This document shows positions 20,029 through 29,672 of a stretch of DNA of 38,680 nt, in pieces. The stretch comes from a bacterium (GTDB lineage Bacteria > Elusimicrobiota > Elusimicrobia > Elusimicrobiales > UBA9959): contig JAJZRA010000011.1 in the NCBI GenBank assembly GCA_021847485.1, positions 1 through 38,680 on the forward strand, given 5' to 3'. How positions within the stretch are numbered: the first letter of the stretch is position 1; each line of letters starts with the position of its first letter. Under the pieces are notes generated by a model that ran no database searches, was not told where the DNA came from, and was given only the letters and a program-made list of their open reading frames with translations. The position numbers and the translations under genes are program-made.

Positions 20029-20334
20029 ATGAATACCTATGAGTTAATGCTGATAATCAATCCTCAGCTCACCGACGCCGAGGTCGGCGAGGCGGTGGAG
20101 AAGGCCAAGAAGGTCCTCACCGACGAGAAGGGCGAGGTCCTCGCCGAGGACAGGCTGGGCCGCAAGAAGTTCTCCCACAACGTGGGCAAGAACCGCGACG
20201 GCTTCTACGTCTACATGAAGGTCAAGGCCGCTCCCGAGAGCCTCAAGACCATCCAGCACGCCTTCAAGCTGCAGGAGACCGTCCTGCGGGCCATGATGAT
20301 GAAGGCCGCCGTCGAGCCGGTCAAGAAGGCCTGA
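20029..20334 (+). CDS. rpsF: 30S ribosomal protein S6
   Basis: MNTYELMLIINPQLTDAEV; GFYVYMKVKAAPESL. Confidence 0.95.
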   Translation: MNTYELMLIINPQLTDAEVGEAVEKAKKVLTDEKGEVLAEDRLGRKKFSHNVGKNRDGFYVYMKVKAAPESLKTIQHAFKLQETVLRAMMMKAAVEPVKKA

Positions 20335-20359
20335 CGGTAACGCTATCATGGAATTAAGG

Positions 20360-20785
20360 ATGCCGGAGATAAACTCGGTGATGCTCGCGGGGCGTCTGAC
20401 CCGCGATCCCGAGGTGCGCTATACCCAGTCCCAGATGGCCGTGGCCAGCCTGGGCCTCGCGGTCAACCGCCGCGTGCAGGATAAATCCTCCGGCGAGTGG
20501 AAGGACGACACGATCTTCGTGACCGTCACCGTCTGGGGCCAGGCCGCCGAGCGCTGCAAGGAAAAGATGCGCAAGGGCACCCCGATCATGGTGGACGGCC
20601 GGCTTACCTCTTCCGAGTACACCGACAAGGCCGGCCAGAAGCGCAAGGAACTGAAGGTCACCGCGAACCGCGTGCAGCTGATGGCCTTCGAGAGCGGGGA
20701 GGGCGCGCCGCGTCCCGCCGCCAAGGAAGAAGCCGAGGCCGAGCCGAAGGGCGATTCCTCCGGCATCGAGGAAGTCCCTTTCTAA
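20360..20785 (+). CDS. ssb: Single-stranded DNA-binding protein
   Basis: INSVMLAGRLTRDPEVRYTQSQMAVASLGLAVNR; acidic tail GIEEVPF. Confidence 0.95.
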   Translation: MPEINSVMLAGRLTRDPEVRYTQSQMAVASLGLAVNRRVQDKSSGEWKDDTIFVTVTVWGQAAERCKEKMRKGTPIMVDGRLTSSEYTDKAGQKRKELKVTANRVQLMAFESGEGAPRPAAKEEAEAEPKGDSSGIEEVPF

Positions 20786-20806
20786 ATAAATCAGGAGCGT
20801 AACATT

Positions 20807-21124
20807 ATGGAGAACAAAGAAAATACCCCCAAGCCGGCCGAAACCGCCGCCGCCCCGGCCTCCGCGCCGCGGCCCCACGCCGGCCCCGGCCCGCGCCGCC
20901 CCGGCGGCCGCCGGTTCGCCCCGCGCCGCAAGGTCTGCCGCCTGTGCGCCGAGAAGATCGACCACGTGGACTACAAGCAGGTCCAGATCGTCAAGAGCTT
21001 CTGCACCGACACCGGCAAGATCCTGTCCCGCCGCATCACCGGCGCGTGCGCCAAGCACCAGCGCCAGATCATGAGGGCCGTGAAGATCAACCGCAACCTG
21101 TCGGTCCTGCCTTACAACGGCTAA
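20807..21124 (+). CDS. rpsR: 30S ribosomal protein S18 (C+ type with Pro/Ala-rich N-terminal extension)
   Basis: [63 protein letters not shown]. Confidence 0.95.
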   Translation: MENKENTPKPAETAAAPASAPRPHAGPGPRRPGGRRFAPRRKVCRLCAEKIDHVDYKQVQIVKSFCTDTGKILSRRITGACAKHQRQIMRAVKINRNLSVLPYNG

Positions 21125-21138
21125 TTACGGAGCATAAA

Positions 21139-21588
21139 ATGAAAGTCATACTGAAGAAAGACGTCTACAACCTGGGCCGCTCCGGCGAGATCAAGACCGT
21201 CAAGGACGGCTACGCCCGCAACTTCCTGATGCCGCGCGGCCTCGTCGAGATAGCTACCGAGGGCGCCCTGAAGGCCTGGAAGAACTCCGCCGAGAAGCGC
21301 TCCAAGCGCCAGGCCTCCGAGGACGCGGCCCTCAACGAGCTGGCCAAGCGCCTCTCCGCGATCACGCTGTCGTTCTCCCGCCCCGTCTCCGAAGAGGGCG
21401 TGATGTACGGCTCGGTCGCCAAGAGCGACATCATCAAGAACCTGGCCGCCGCCGACATCGAGATAGACAAGGACATGATCCGCCTGCCCGCCTCTATCAA
21501 GGCCGTCGGCACCGTCGAGGTCGAGATAGCCCTGAAGCCGCATATAACCGCCAAGATCAAGGTGGCGGTCTCGGCCCAGAGCAAGTAA
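21139..21588 (+). CDS. rplI: 50S ribosomal protein L9
   Basis: [40 protein letters not shown]. Confidence 0.95.
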   Translation: MKVILKKDVYNLGRSGEIKTVKDGYARNFLMPRGLVEIATEGALKAWKNSAEKRSKRQASEDAALNELAKRLSAITLSFSRPVSEEGVMYGSVAKSDIIKNLAAADIEIDKDMIRLPASIKAVGTVEVEIALKPHITAKIKVAVSAQSK

Positions 21589-21670
21589 GTCCGCTCCTCT
21601 AACGACGCCCGGGCCAGGCTCCCACGCCCGGCCCGGGCTTGATTTTCAGATAATACCGGGGGCTGTTCCC

Positions 21671-23050
21671 ATGGCCTACACAAAGGTTCCGCCGCATTCC
21701 ACCGAAGCCGAAATGGCCGTTCTCGGCGCTATGCTGATCGAGAAGGACGTGCTGGACGGCGTGATGGAGGTCCTGCAGCCCAAGCATTTCTACAGCGACG
21801 CCCACGCCCGCATCTACGAGTCCATCGTGGACCTGCGCCAGCGCAACCTGCCGGTGGACGTCGTCACGCTGACCGAGGAACTCAAGAAGACCGGCCGCCT
21901 GGAGGAGCTCGGCGGCCAGAAGTACCTGGCCGACCTGATGGAGAAGGTCTCCACCGCCGCCCACACGCAGGCCTACGCCAACATCGTCAAGGAAAAGGCG
22001 ATGCTGCGCGAGCTGATCCGCGTCTCCACCACCGTAGTCGAGAAGTCCTTCGAGGCCTCCGAAGAGGTCGAGGACATCATGGACTTCGCTCAGCAGCAGG
22101 TGATAGCCGTCGCGCAGAAGAACACCGACCACGGCTTCGCCGAAGCCTCCTCGCTGGCAGGCGAGACGCTCGGCCGCATAGAGAAGCTCTACGCGCAGCA
22201 TTCCGCCGTGACCGGCGTGCCGAGCGGCTTCACCAAGCTCGACGACATGACCGGCGGCTTCCAGCGGTCCGACCTGATCATCCTGGCGGCCCGCCCGTCC
22301 ATGGGCAAGACCGCCATGGCGCTGAACATGGCCTACCACGCCTGCGTCGAGAAGAAGGTGCCGACGGCCATCTTCTCGCTGGAGATGGACAAGCACTCGA
22401 TCATGCAGCGCATCATCTGCTCGGCCGCCCGCGCCAACCTGGGCGGCGTGCGCCGCGGCCAGCTGCCGCGCGAGATCTGGCCGCAGCTGACCCGCTACAC
22501 GGCCACCGTCGCAGAGGCCCCGCTCTACATAGACGACTCCTCCGGCCTGAACATCCTGGACATCCGCAACCGCACGCGCAAACTGATGAGCCAGCTGAAG
22601 AACGAGAACAAGACGCTCGGGCTCGTCGTGATCGACTACCTGCAGCTGATCCGCGGCACCGGCAGGAGCGAGAGCCGGCAGCAGGAGGTCGCCGAGATCT
22701 CCCGCCTGCTCAAGGACCTGGCCCGCAGCCTCGAGCTGCCGGTCATCGCGCTCTCGCAGCTGAACCGCCGCAGCGAGGACAAGGGCCGCGAGAGCAACCG
22801 TCCGCAGCTCTCCGACCTGCGCGACTCGGGCTCGATCGAGCAGGACGCCGACTTCGTCGGGATGATCCATCGCGAGGAGTACTACAAGCGCGAGGATCCC
22901 ACCGTGAAGAACCAGGCCACGCTGATCGTGGCCAAGCACCGCAACGGCCCCGTCGGGGACGTGCCGCTCGCCTTCTTCCACGAATACACCAGGTTCGACA
23001 ACCCCGTCGTCGGCGCCATCGACCCGGTGGCCGAAGAGGCCGTTTTCTAG
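21671..23050 (+). CDS. dnaB: Replicative DNA helicase
   Basis: PPHSTEAEMAVLGAMLIE; LIILAARPSMGKTAMALNMA; LSDLRDSGSIEQDADFVGMIHREEYY. Confidence 0.97.
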   Translation: MAYTKVPPHSTEAEMAVLGAMLIEKDVLDGVMEVLQPKHFYSDAHARIYESIVDLRQRNLPVDVVTLTEELKKTGRLEELGGQKYLADLMEKVSTAAHTQAYANIVKEKAMLRELIRVSTTVVEKSFEASEEVEDIMDFAQQQVIAVAQKNTDHGFAEASSLAGETLGRIEKLYAQHSAVTGVPSGFTKLDDMTGGFQRSDLIILAARPSMGKTAMALNMAYHACVEKKVPTAIFSLEMDKHSIMQRIICSAARANLGGVRRGQLPREIWPQLTRYTATVAEAPLYIDDSSGLNILDIRNRTRKLMSQLKNENKTLGLVVIDYLQLIRGTGRSESRQQEVAEISRLLKDLARSLELPVIALSQLNRRSEDKGRESNRPQLSDLRDSGSIEQDADFVGMIHREEYYKREDPTVKNQATLIVAKHRNGPVGDVPLAFFHEYTRFDNPVVGAIDPVAEEAVF

Positions 23051-23056
23051 GCCGTT

Positions 23057-24157
23057 ATGGCCGCGATACTGCGCCCCACCGTCGCCGAGGTCCGCCTCTC
23101 CGCCGTCAGGAACAACCTCCGGAAGCTCGCCGTCGCGGCCGCGCCCGCGCGGCTGCTGTTCGTCGTCAAGGCCAACGCCTACGGCCACGGCGCCGCGGAG
23201 CTCGCGCGCCTGGCCGAGCGCGAGAGGCTGGCCTGGGGCTTCGGCGTCTCCTCGGTGGAGGAGGGCCTCGCGCTGCGCGCGGCCGGCCTGGAAAGCCCGG
23301 TGCTGGTGCTCGGCAGCCTCTACCCCTTCGAGAGCTTCGTAGAGGCAATCAACGCCGACCTGATGGTGACGATAGCCAGCCTGGACGCCGCGCGGCAGGT
23401 AGTGGAGGCCGCGCGCCGGCTGGGCCGCAGGGCCGTCTGCCACATCAAGCTCGAGACCGGCATGGGGCGCATCGGCGCCCGCAAGCCGTCGCTGCTCAAG
23501 ATCTACGACGAGCTCGCCGCCGCGCCCGAGGTGGCCGTGGCCGGCGTTTACACGCACCTTTCCAGCGCCGATTCCGACCCCGATTATACCGGCCAGCAGC
23601 TGGCCATCTTCTCCGAGACGGCCGCCGAACTGGAGCGGCGCGGCGCGGCCGGCCTGACGCTGCACGCCGCCAACTCGGCCGCCACGATGAACTTCCCGGT
23701 CAGCCGCCTCGACATGGTGCGCTGCGGCATCGCGGCCTACGGCCTCGCCGACGGCTTCGAGCCGGCGCTGACGCTCAAGAGCCGCGTCGTTTTCGTCAAG
23801 AACGTGCGCGAGGGCGCCTGCGTCAGCTATAACCGCTCCTTCCGGGCCGGCCGGCCGATGCGGATAGCCACGATCCCTGCCGGCTACGGCGACGGCTACC
23901 TGCGCCGCTTCTCCAACAAGGCCGACGTGCTGATAGGCGGCCGCCGCTGCCGCGTCCTCGGCAACGTCACGATGGATATGACGATGGTGGACGTTACCGG
24001 CGTGAAAGAGGCCGCCGTCGGGTCCGAGGCCGTGCTGCTGGGCCGCCAGGGCGACGAGGAGATCACGGCGCAGGAGCTGGCCGCGCTGGCCGACACGATC
24101 ACCTACGAGATAGTCACGCTGCTGACCGGCCGCGTGCCGAGGACCTACGCCGAATGA
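23057..24157 (+). CDS. alr: Alanine racemase
   Basis: LLFVVKANAYGHGA PLP-lysine motif; IPAGYGDGYLRRFSNKADVLIGGRRCRVLGNVTMDMTMVDVT. Confidence 0.96.
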   Translation: MAAILRPTVAEVRLSAVRNNLRKLAVAAAPARLLFVVKANAYGHGAAELARLAERERLAWGFGVSSVEEGLALRAAGLESPVLVLGSLYPFESFVEAINADLMVTIASLDAARQVVEAARRLGRRAVCHIKLETGMGRIGARKPSLLKIYDELAAAPEVAVAGVYTHLSSADSDPDYTGQQLAIFSETAAELERRGAAGLTLHAANSAATMNFPVSRLDMVRCGIAAYGLADGFEPALTLKSRVVFVKNVREGACVSYNRSFRAGRPMRIATIPAGYGDGYLRRFSNKADVLIGGRRCRVLGNVTMDMTMVDVTGVKEAAVGSEAVLLGRQGDEEITAQELAALADTITYEIVTLLTGRVPRTYAE

Positions 24158-24942
24158 GGAGCGCCTTCGCCGAGAAAGTGGGGCGCGAGTTCATGGACCT
24201 GGCCATGGCGATGGGCCGCACCGCGCTGATGGTGAAGTCCGTGGCGTTCTGGTCCTTCCGCTCCCGCTTCGAGGCCGGCGAGGCCGCCAGGCAGGCGGTC
24301 AAGATCGGCGTCGACTCCTTCACGGTGACCGCGCTGACCAGCTTCTTCACCGGCATGGTGCTGGCGCTGCAGATGGGCCAGTCCACCAAGAACCTTTTCA
24401 ACGAGCCTATCTACGTCGGGACGATGGTGGCCTTCTCGATGCTCAAGGAGCTGGGCCCGGTGCTGACGTCCATAGTGGTGGCCGGCCGCGCCGGCGCCGT
24501 GGTGACGGCCGAGATCGGCACGATGCAGGTGACCGAGCAGATAGACGCGCTCTACACGCTGGGCACCAACCCGACGCGCTACCTGCTGGTGCCGCGCTAC
24601 CTGGCCTTCATGCTGACGCTGCCGCTCTTGACCGTGTTCGCCGACTTCATCGGCGTGATCGGCGGCTGCATAGTCGGCGTGGTCAAGCTGCACGTGCCCA
24701 CGTCGGTGTACTTCGACGACATCTTCACCTACCTCTCGATCTCCGACTTCATGCACGGTTTCCTGAAGACCTATTTCTTCGCCTTCATGATAGCGACCGT
24801 CTCCTGCTACAAGGGCCTCAACACCAGGGGCGGCGCCGAGGGCGTCGGCAAGTCCACGACGGAGGCCGTCGTGATCAGCATGGTGCTCGTGATGGTGCTG
24901 GACTACTTCATCAGCGCGTTCCTCGTGGCGGTGGGCGTATGA
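24154..24942 (+). CDS. mlaE: MlaE/YrbE-type ABC permease
   Basis: LTSFFTGMVLALQMG; ELGPVLTSIVVAGRAGAVVTAEIGTMQVTEQIDAL. Confidence 0.93.
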   Translation: MRSAFAEKVGREFMDLAMAMGRTALMVKSVAFWSFRSRFEAGEAARQAVKIGVDSFTVTALTSFFTGMVLALQMGQSTKNLFNEPIYVGTMVAFSMLKELGPVLTSIVVAGRAGAVVTAEIGTMQVTEQIDALYTLGTNPTRYLLVPRYLAFMLTLPLLTVFADFIGVIGGCIVGVVKLHVPTSVYFDDIFTYLSISDFMHGFLKTYFFAFMIATVSCYKGLNTRGGAEGVGKSTTEAVVISMVLVMVLDYFISAFLVAVGV

Positions 24943-25679
24943 TAGAGATCCGCGGGCTGACCAAGGTCTTCGGCGAGCACCGCGTGCTCGACGGCATTTC
25001 CGTGGACATCAGGGAAGGCGAGCTGTTCAGCGTGATAGGCCCGTCGGGCATGGGCAAGAGCACGTTCATCCGCTGCCTGATGCGGCTGCTGAAGCCGGAC
25101 GCTGGCAGCGTGAAGGTGGACGGCCAGGAGATGGCCTCCGTCACGAGCGAGTTCACGCTGGCCAAGATCCGCCGCTCTTTCGGCTACCTGTTCCAGGAGG
25201 GGGCGCTGTTCGACTCGCTGACGGTGTTCGAGAACGTGTCGTTCGGCCTGAAGTACCTGACCGACATCCCGAAGAGCGAGTACCCGCGCATCGTGCGGGA
25301 GAAGCTGGCGCTCGTGGGCCTGAAGGACGTCGAAGAGCTAAAGCCCGCCGAGCTGTCGGTGGGCATGAAGAAGCGCGTGGCGCTGGCCCGTTCGATCGCG
25401 GTGGAGCCGAAATACATCCTCTACGACGAGCCTACCACCGGCCTGGACCCGGTGACGACCGGCATGGTCAAGGACCTGATCACCGACATGCGCAAGAAAC
25501 TCGGCGTGACCTCGGTCGTGGTGACGCACGACATGAACCTGGCGCTCGAGATCTCGAGCCGCGTGGCGATGCTCAACAACGGCAAGTTCGTGGAGGTCTG
25601 CGAGCCGGCCTGCTTCCGCCGCTCCGACAACCCCGAAGTCCGGGAATTCATGCGCATCTCCCACATCTCCAAAGAGTAG
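24939..25679 (+). CDS. mlaF: MlaF-type ABC ATPase
   Basis: Walker A GPSGMGKST; signature LSVGMKKRVALARSIA; YDEPTTGLDPVT. Confidence 0.93.
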   Translation: MIEIRGLTKVFGEHRVLDGISVDIREGELFSVIGPSGMGKSTFIRCLMRLLKPDAGSVKVDGQEMASVTSEFTLAKIRRSFGYLFQEGALFDSLTVFENVSFGLKYLTDIPKSEYPRIVREKLALVGLKDVEELKPAELSVGMKKRVALARSIAVEPKYILYDEPTTGLDPVTTGMVKDLITDMRKKLGVTSVVVTHDMNLALEISSRVAMLNNGKFVEVCEPACFRRSDNPEVREFMRISHISKE

Positions 25680-25693
25680 TTCCCTCTGAAGGG

Positions 25694-25831
25694 GTCGGTC
25701 CGACAAGGGTATGCCTTCCTCGGGTCGGTGTCGGCCACACCGTGGCCGCACCTTGTTCGCTCAGGCCCGGCGCTTACGCAAGCCGGGCCTTCCGCGACAT
25801 CCCTCGAAAGGCATCCCCTTGTCGGCCCGAC
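25694..25831. repeat. Long imperfect inverted repeat enclosing two hairpins (structured RNA or REP-like element)
   Basis: gtcggtccgacaagggtatgcctt (25694-25717) vs aaggcatccccttgtcggcccgac (25808-25831): 22/24 complementary; inner hairpins at 25727-25752 and 25763-25790. Confidence 0.65.
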
Positions 25832-25913
25832 TTTGCTTCTCGCGGTCAGGGCCCCCCGGCCCGCGTCAGGGCCTGCGGTAGAAACATAAGGGGCGGAGGG
25901 GGCGGGATTTTTA

Positions 25914-25939
25914 TATAATGGATATCGTATATAGATATC
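25914..25939 (+). promoter_or_regulatory. -10 TATAAT with adjacent GATATC-N7-GATATC palindrome upstream of mlaD
   Basis: tataat at 25914-25919; gatatcgtatatagatatc at 25921-25939. Confidence 0.45.
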
Positions 25940-25958
25940 ATTGGGTTTTAAGGATCTC

Positions 25959-27251
25959 ATGAACGGCGAAATGAAGGTCGGGTTGTTCGTGCTGGCCGGG
26001 GCGGTGCTCTTCGGGGCCGCGCTCTTCCTGTTGGGGGACTATTCCTTCCAGAGCTACTACCCGGTCAAGGCCGAGTTCACCGACGTCGCAGGCCTGCCCG
26101 ACAAGGCGCTCGTCAAGCTCGCGGGCGTCGAGGTCGGCAAGATCAAGCGCATCTATCTGAAGAGGGATAAGGTCGTCGTCGAGATGGCCATCCTGGACGG
26201 CACCCGCATCTACCGCGGCGCGCGCTTCTCCGTCGGCGCCACCAGCGTCATCGGCTCCAAGTTCCTTCAGATCGACCAGGGCAACCCGGCGCTGGGCGCC
26301 ATCGAGCCCGGCGCCACCGTGACCGGCGAGGAGACCGTCCCGCTCGAGAAGGCCGTGGCCAAGGCGCTCGACAGCATCCAGGGCCTGGCCAAGGACATCC
26401 GCGGGGACGGTTCCACCGCGAAGAACCTGCAGGAGATCCTGGATAACCTGCGCGGCATCACCGCCAACATCAACGAGATGGTGGCCAACGGCCAGCCGCA
26501 CGCCGAGAAGGTGATGGAGCGGCTGGATTCGATCACCGCCAAGCTGGACTCGCTCGTCACCAAGATAGACCGCGGCGACGGCGTCGCCGGCGCGCTGGTC
26601 TCCGACCAGAAGATGAAGGAGAACGTCACCGCCGCCGTCACCAACCTGAAGGACGCCAGCGCCTCCATCAAGGACGTGCTCGGGCGCATCAACGGCTTCC
26701 GCACCTACTGGCGCTGGGATTACAACTACGAACCGCTCTCCGGGGCCGCCAAGAACAACTTCGGCCTGCGCATCTACCCGCGCGAGGGCCGGTACTACTA
26801 CCTGGGCGCCAACAACATCATCAGCACCAAGGATAAGATCGCCGGCGTCGACTACGAGAAGAACAACGCGGTGGACGCCCAGCTGGGCTGGGAGGTCGGC
26901 GCGTTCGACATGTACGCCGGCATCCTGCGCGGCACCGGCGGCGCCGGCGTGCGCTGGCGGCCGTTCTTCAACTCCAAGTGGGACAAGTTCACGCTGCTCG
27001 CCGAGGGCTCCGAGTTCGACCGCAACCGCGTGATCAAGGGGCGCCGCTTCGACGACCCGCGTTTCGACGCCGGCGTCATGTACTCTTTCAATAAGTACGT
27101 TTCCGCCGGCATGCGCCTTAACGACATGCTCGAGACCAAGATGGTGGACTACTCCGCCAGCGTCGCTTTCGAGGATAAGGACATCTCCTACCTGTTCGGC
27201 CTGATCAGCTTCGGCTCGGCCGGCGCCAAGGGAAGGAGCTCCTCCAACTAA
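25959..27251 (+). CDS. mlaD: MCE/MlaD-family protein with long C-terminal beta-barrel-like extension
   Basis: MKVGLFVLAGAVLFGAALF..YYPVKAEFTDVAGLPDKALVKLAGVEVGKI (MCE domain); coiled-coil-like middle; C-terminal third rich in amphipathic strands. Confidence 0.85.
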   Translation: MNGEMKVGLFVLAGAVLFGAALFLLGDYSFQSYYPVKAEFTDVAGLPDKALVKLAGVEVGKIKRIYLKRDKVVVEMAILDGTRIYRGARFSVGATSVIGSKFLQIDQGNPALGAIEPGATVTGEETVPLEKAVAKALDSIQGLAKDIRGDGSTAKNLQEILDNLRGITANINEMVANGQPHAEKVMERLDSITAKLDSLVTKIDRGDGVAGALVSDQKMKENVTAAVTNLKDASASIKDVLGRINGFRTYWRWDYNYEPLSGAAKNNFGLRIYPREGRYYYLGANNIISTKDKIAGVDYEKNNAVDAQLGWEVGAFDMYAGILRGTGGAGVRWRPFFNSKWDKFTLLAEGSEFDRNRVIKGRRFDDPRFDAGVMYSFNKYVSAGMRLNDMLETKMVDYSASVAFEDKDISYLFGLISFGSAGAKGRSSSN

Positions 27252-27252
27252 C

Positions 27253-28656
27253 ATGAAGCTCCGGACCGTCTACCGCTGCCAGCAGTGCGGCCAGGCCTAC
27301 CCCAAGTGGGCCGGTAAGTGCGCGTCCTGCGGCGGCTGGAACACGCTGGTGGAGGAGGCCGAGGAGGTCATGACCAAGGCCGCCGCCAAGAGCCGCGGCC
27401 TCACCGATTTTTCCGAACCGCCCGTAAAACTGTCCGAGGCCAGGGCCATGAAGGCCGAGCACGCCGCCACCGGCATAACCGAGCTGGACCGCGCGCTCGG
27501 CGGCGGCCTGGTGAAGGGCCAGGTGGTGCTGCTCGCCGGCCCGCCCGGCATCGGCAAGAGCACGCTGACGCTGGAGAGCTGCGCCGCGCTCGCCGCCGGT
27601 GCCTACAGGGCCGGCAAGGTGCTCTACGTCAGCGGCGAGGAGTCGCTCTCGCAGGTGGGCTCCCGCGCGGAGCGCCTCGGCGCCCGGCCCGACAACGTCT
27701 ACCTGATGGCCGAGACCAACCTCGCCCGCATCGTCGAGGAGTTCCGCAAGATAAAGCCGGCCTTCCTCGTCATAGATTCCATCCAGACCGTCTACCACCC
27801 CGAGTTCGTCGGCTCGCCGGGCTCCGTCGGCCAGATCCGCGAGTGCGCCTCCGAGCTGCTCAAGGTCTCCAAGGCCGCGGGCGCCCCGCTGTTCCTGCTG
27901 GGGCACGTCACCAAGGAAGGGTCGCTCGCCGGCCCCAAGGTGCTCGAGCACATCGTCGACACCGTCCTCTATTTCGACGCGGAGAAGAACAACGCCTTCC
28001 GCGTGCTGCGCCCGCACAAGAACCGCTTCGGCCCGGTGGACGAGACCGGCATCTTCGAGATGACCTCCAAGGGCCTGCGCTCGGTGGACGACGCCGGCCT
28101 GCTGCTGGCCGAGAGCGACCGCGACCGCGCGCTGGCGGGCCGCGCCTTCGCCGTGGCCTTCGAGGGCGCCCGGCCCATGCTGGCCGAGATCCAGGCGCTG
28201 GCCAGCAAGTCCTACCTGCCTTACCCGCGGCGCACCGTGACCGGGCTGGACCTCAACCGGGCGCAGATGCTGATCGCCGCGCTCGAGAAGAACGTCGGGC
28301 TGCGCTTCGACGAGATGGACGTTTTCGCCTCGCTCGCGGGAGGCATCAAGCTGAAGGACCCGGCGCTGGACCTGGCCTTCTGCGCCGCGCTGATCAGTTC
28401 CGCCAAGGACATCCCGCTGCCGCCCGACTGCGTCTTCATGGGCGAGGTGGGCATCCTGGCGCAGGCGTCGAGCCCGGGCTTCCTGGACCGGCGCCTGGCC
28501 GAGGCCGAAAGGCTCGGCTTCAGGACGGCTTTCGTCCCGAGGCCGCCGAAGAAGGACGAGGGGCGCTTCAAGGGCCTCCGCCTCGAGGTGGTGCGGGACA
28601 TGGGTGCGCTCAACGCTGCCCTGGCTAAATTAAGCAAAGAAGGAACAAGGAGCTAA
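27253..28656 (+). CDS. radA: DNA repair protein RadA
   Basis: N-terminal zinc finger CQQCGQAYPKWAGKCASCGGWNTLVEE; LLAGPPGIGKSTL; KNRFGPVDETGIFEM. Confidence 0.97.
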   Translation: MKLRTVYRCQQCGQAYPKWAGKCASCGGWNTLVEEAEEVMTKAAAKSRGLTDFSEPPVKLSEARAMKAEHAATGITELDRALGGGLVKGQVVLLAGPPGIGKSTLTLESCAALAAGAYRAGKVLYVSGEESLSQVGSRAERLGARPDNVYLMAETNLARIVEEFRKIKPAFLVIDSIQTVYHPEFVGSPGSVGQIRECASELLKVSKAAGAPLFLLGHVTKEGSLAGPKVLEHIVDTVLYFDAEKNNAFRVLRPHKNRFGPVDETGIFEMTSKGLRSVDDAGLLLAESDRDRALAGRAFAVAFEGARPMLAEIQALASKSYLPYPRRTVTGLDLNRAQMLIAALEKNVGLRFDEMDVFASLAGGIKLKDPALDLAFCAALISSAKDIPLPPDCVFMGEVGILAQASSPGFLDRRLAEAERLGFRTAFVPRPPKKDEGRFKGLRLEVVRDMGALNAALAKLSKEGTRS

Positions 28657-28657
28657 C

Positions 28658-29665
28658 ATGATAGTATGGATCTTCAGGGCGGTGGCCCTCGCAGGCACCC
28701 CGGTGCTGACGTGGCTGACCGTTTCCAAGGACCTCAAGGGCGCCGCTTTCGGCGTGCTGATAGGCCTGGTCATCATCGGCATAGAGTACGTCTTCGAGAG
28801 CGTCAGCCTGTTCTCGCTGATCATCGGCATCATCGGCGCCGTGGTCGGCGTGATCATCTCGAAGCTGCTCGACTACACGGTCTTCCAGATAGACAACGAC
28901 GCGTTCAGCACGCTGTGGCTGCGCTACAACATCATCGTGCGCTACGCGCTGGCGCTGCTCGGCATGGTCGTCAGCATCAAGAAGATCCCCGAGATCGACG
29001 ACCTCGACAAGAACATCCTGTCGCTGGGCCGCAAGGGCGCCAAGAACATGAAGGTGCTGGACCTCAGCGCCATCGTGGACGGGCGCGTGCTCGACATCTG
29101 CGACACGCACTTCATCACCGGCGGCATCATCACGCCGCGCTTCGTCGTGCAGGAGCTGCACTCGCTGGCCGAGAGCAGCGAGCCGATAGAGCGGGCCAAG
29201 GGCCGCCGCGGCCTCGACATCCTGGCCCGCCTGCAGGAGTCCCGCGATATCCCGTTCCGCGTGATCGACCGGGACATCAAGGACGTCGCCGACAACCAGA
29301 TCAAGCTGGTGACGATAGCCAAGGAGCTCGGCGCCTCCATCGTCACGATAGACTTCAACATCAACAAGCTGGCCGCGCTCGAGAACGTGACCGCGCTCAA
29401 CATCAACGACCTCTCGATGGCCCTCAAGCCGGTCGTTCTGCCCGGCGAGGACATGAGCGTCTTCGTCATGAAGGAAGGCAAGGAGAAAGCTCAGGGCGTG
29501 GGCTATCTCGACGACGGCACGATGATCGTCATCGAGGACGGCCGCGAGTATATCGGCAAGAAGGTGGACGCGTCCGTGCAGTCCATCCTGCAGACCTCGC
29601 AGGGCCGCATCATCTTCACCAGGGTCAAGGGCAAGGCCGCGGTGCAGGGGCCCAAGCAGCCCTGA
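28658..29665 (+). CDS. PIN/TRAM domain membrane protein (YacL-like)
   Basis: N-terminal TM helices; LDLSAIVDGRVLDICDTHFITGGIITPRFVVQELH PIN motif; C-terminal TRAM-like segment. Confidence 0.92.
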   Translation: MIVWIFRAVALAGTPVLTWLTVSKDLKGAAFGVLIGLVIIGIEYVFESVSLFSLIIGIIGAVVGVIISKLLDYTVFQIDNDAFSTLWLRYNIIVRYALALLGMVVSIKKIPEIDDLDKNILSLGRKGAKNMKVLDLSAIVDGRVLDICDTHFITGGIITPRFVVQELHSLAESSEPIERAKGRRGLDILARLQESRDIPFRVIDRDIKDVADNQIKLVTIAKELGASIVTIDFNINKLAALENVTALNINDLSMALKPVVLPGEDMSVFVMKEGKEKAQGVGYLDDGTMIVIEDGREYIGKKVDASVQSILQTSQGRIIFTRVKGKAAVQGPKQP

Positions 29666-29672
29666 GGCGGCC

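Noticed and set aside
20029-23050. rpsF-ssb-rpsR-rplI-dnaB as an unusual cluster
   Set aside because: This is a widely conserved bacterial gene order; nothing abnormal seen beyond a Pro/Ala-rich S18 N-terminus.
25421-25960. 179-aa minus-strand ORF over the mlaF-mlaD intergenic region
   Set aside because: Overlaps mlaF antisense and the palindromic element; no start context or domain, so the structure rather than a protein is the better explanation.
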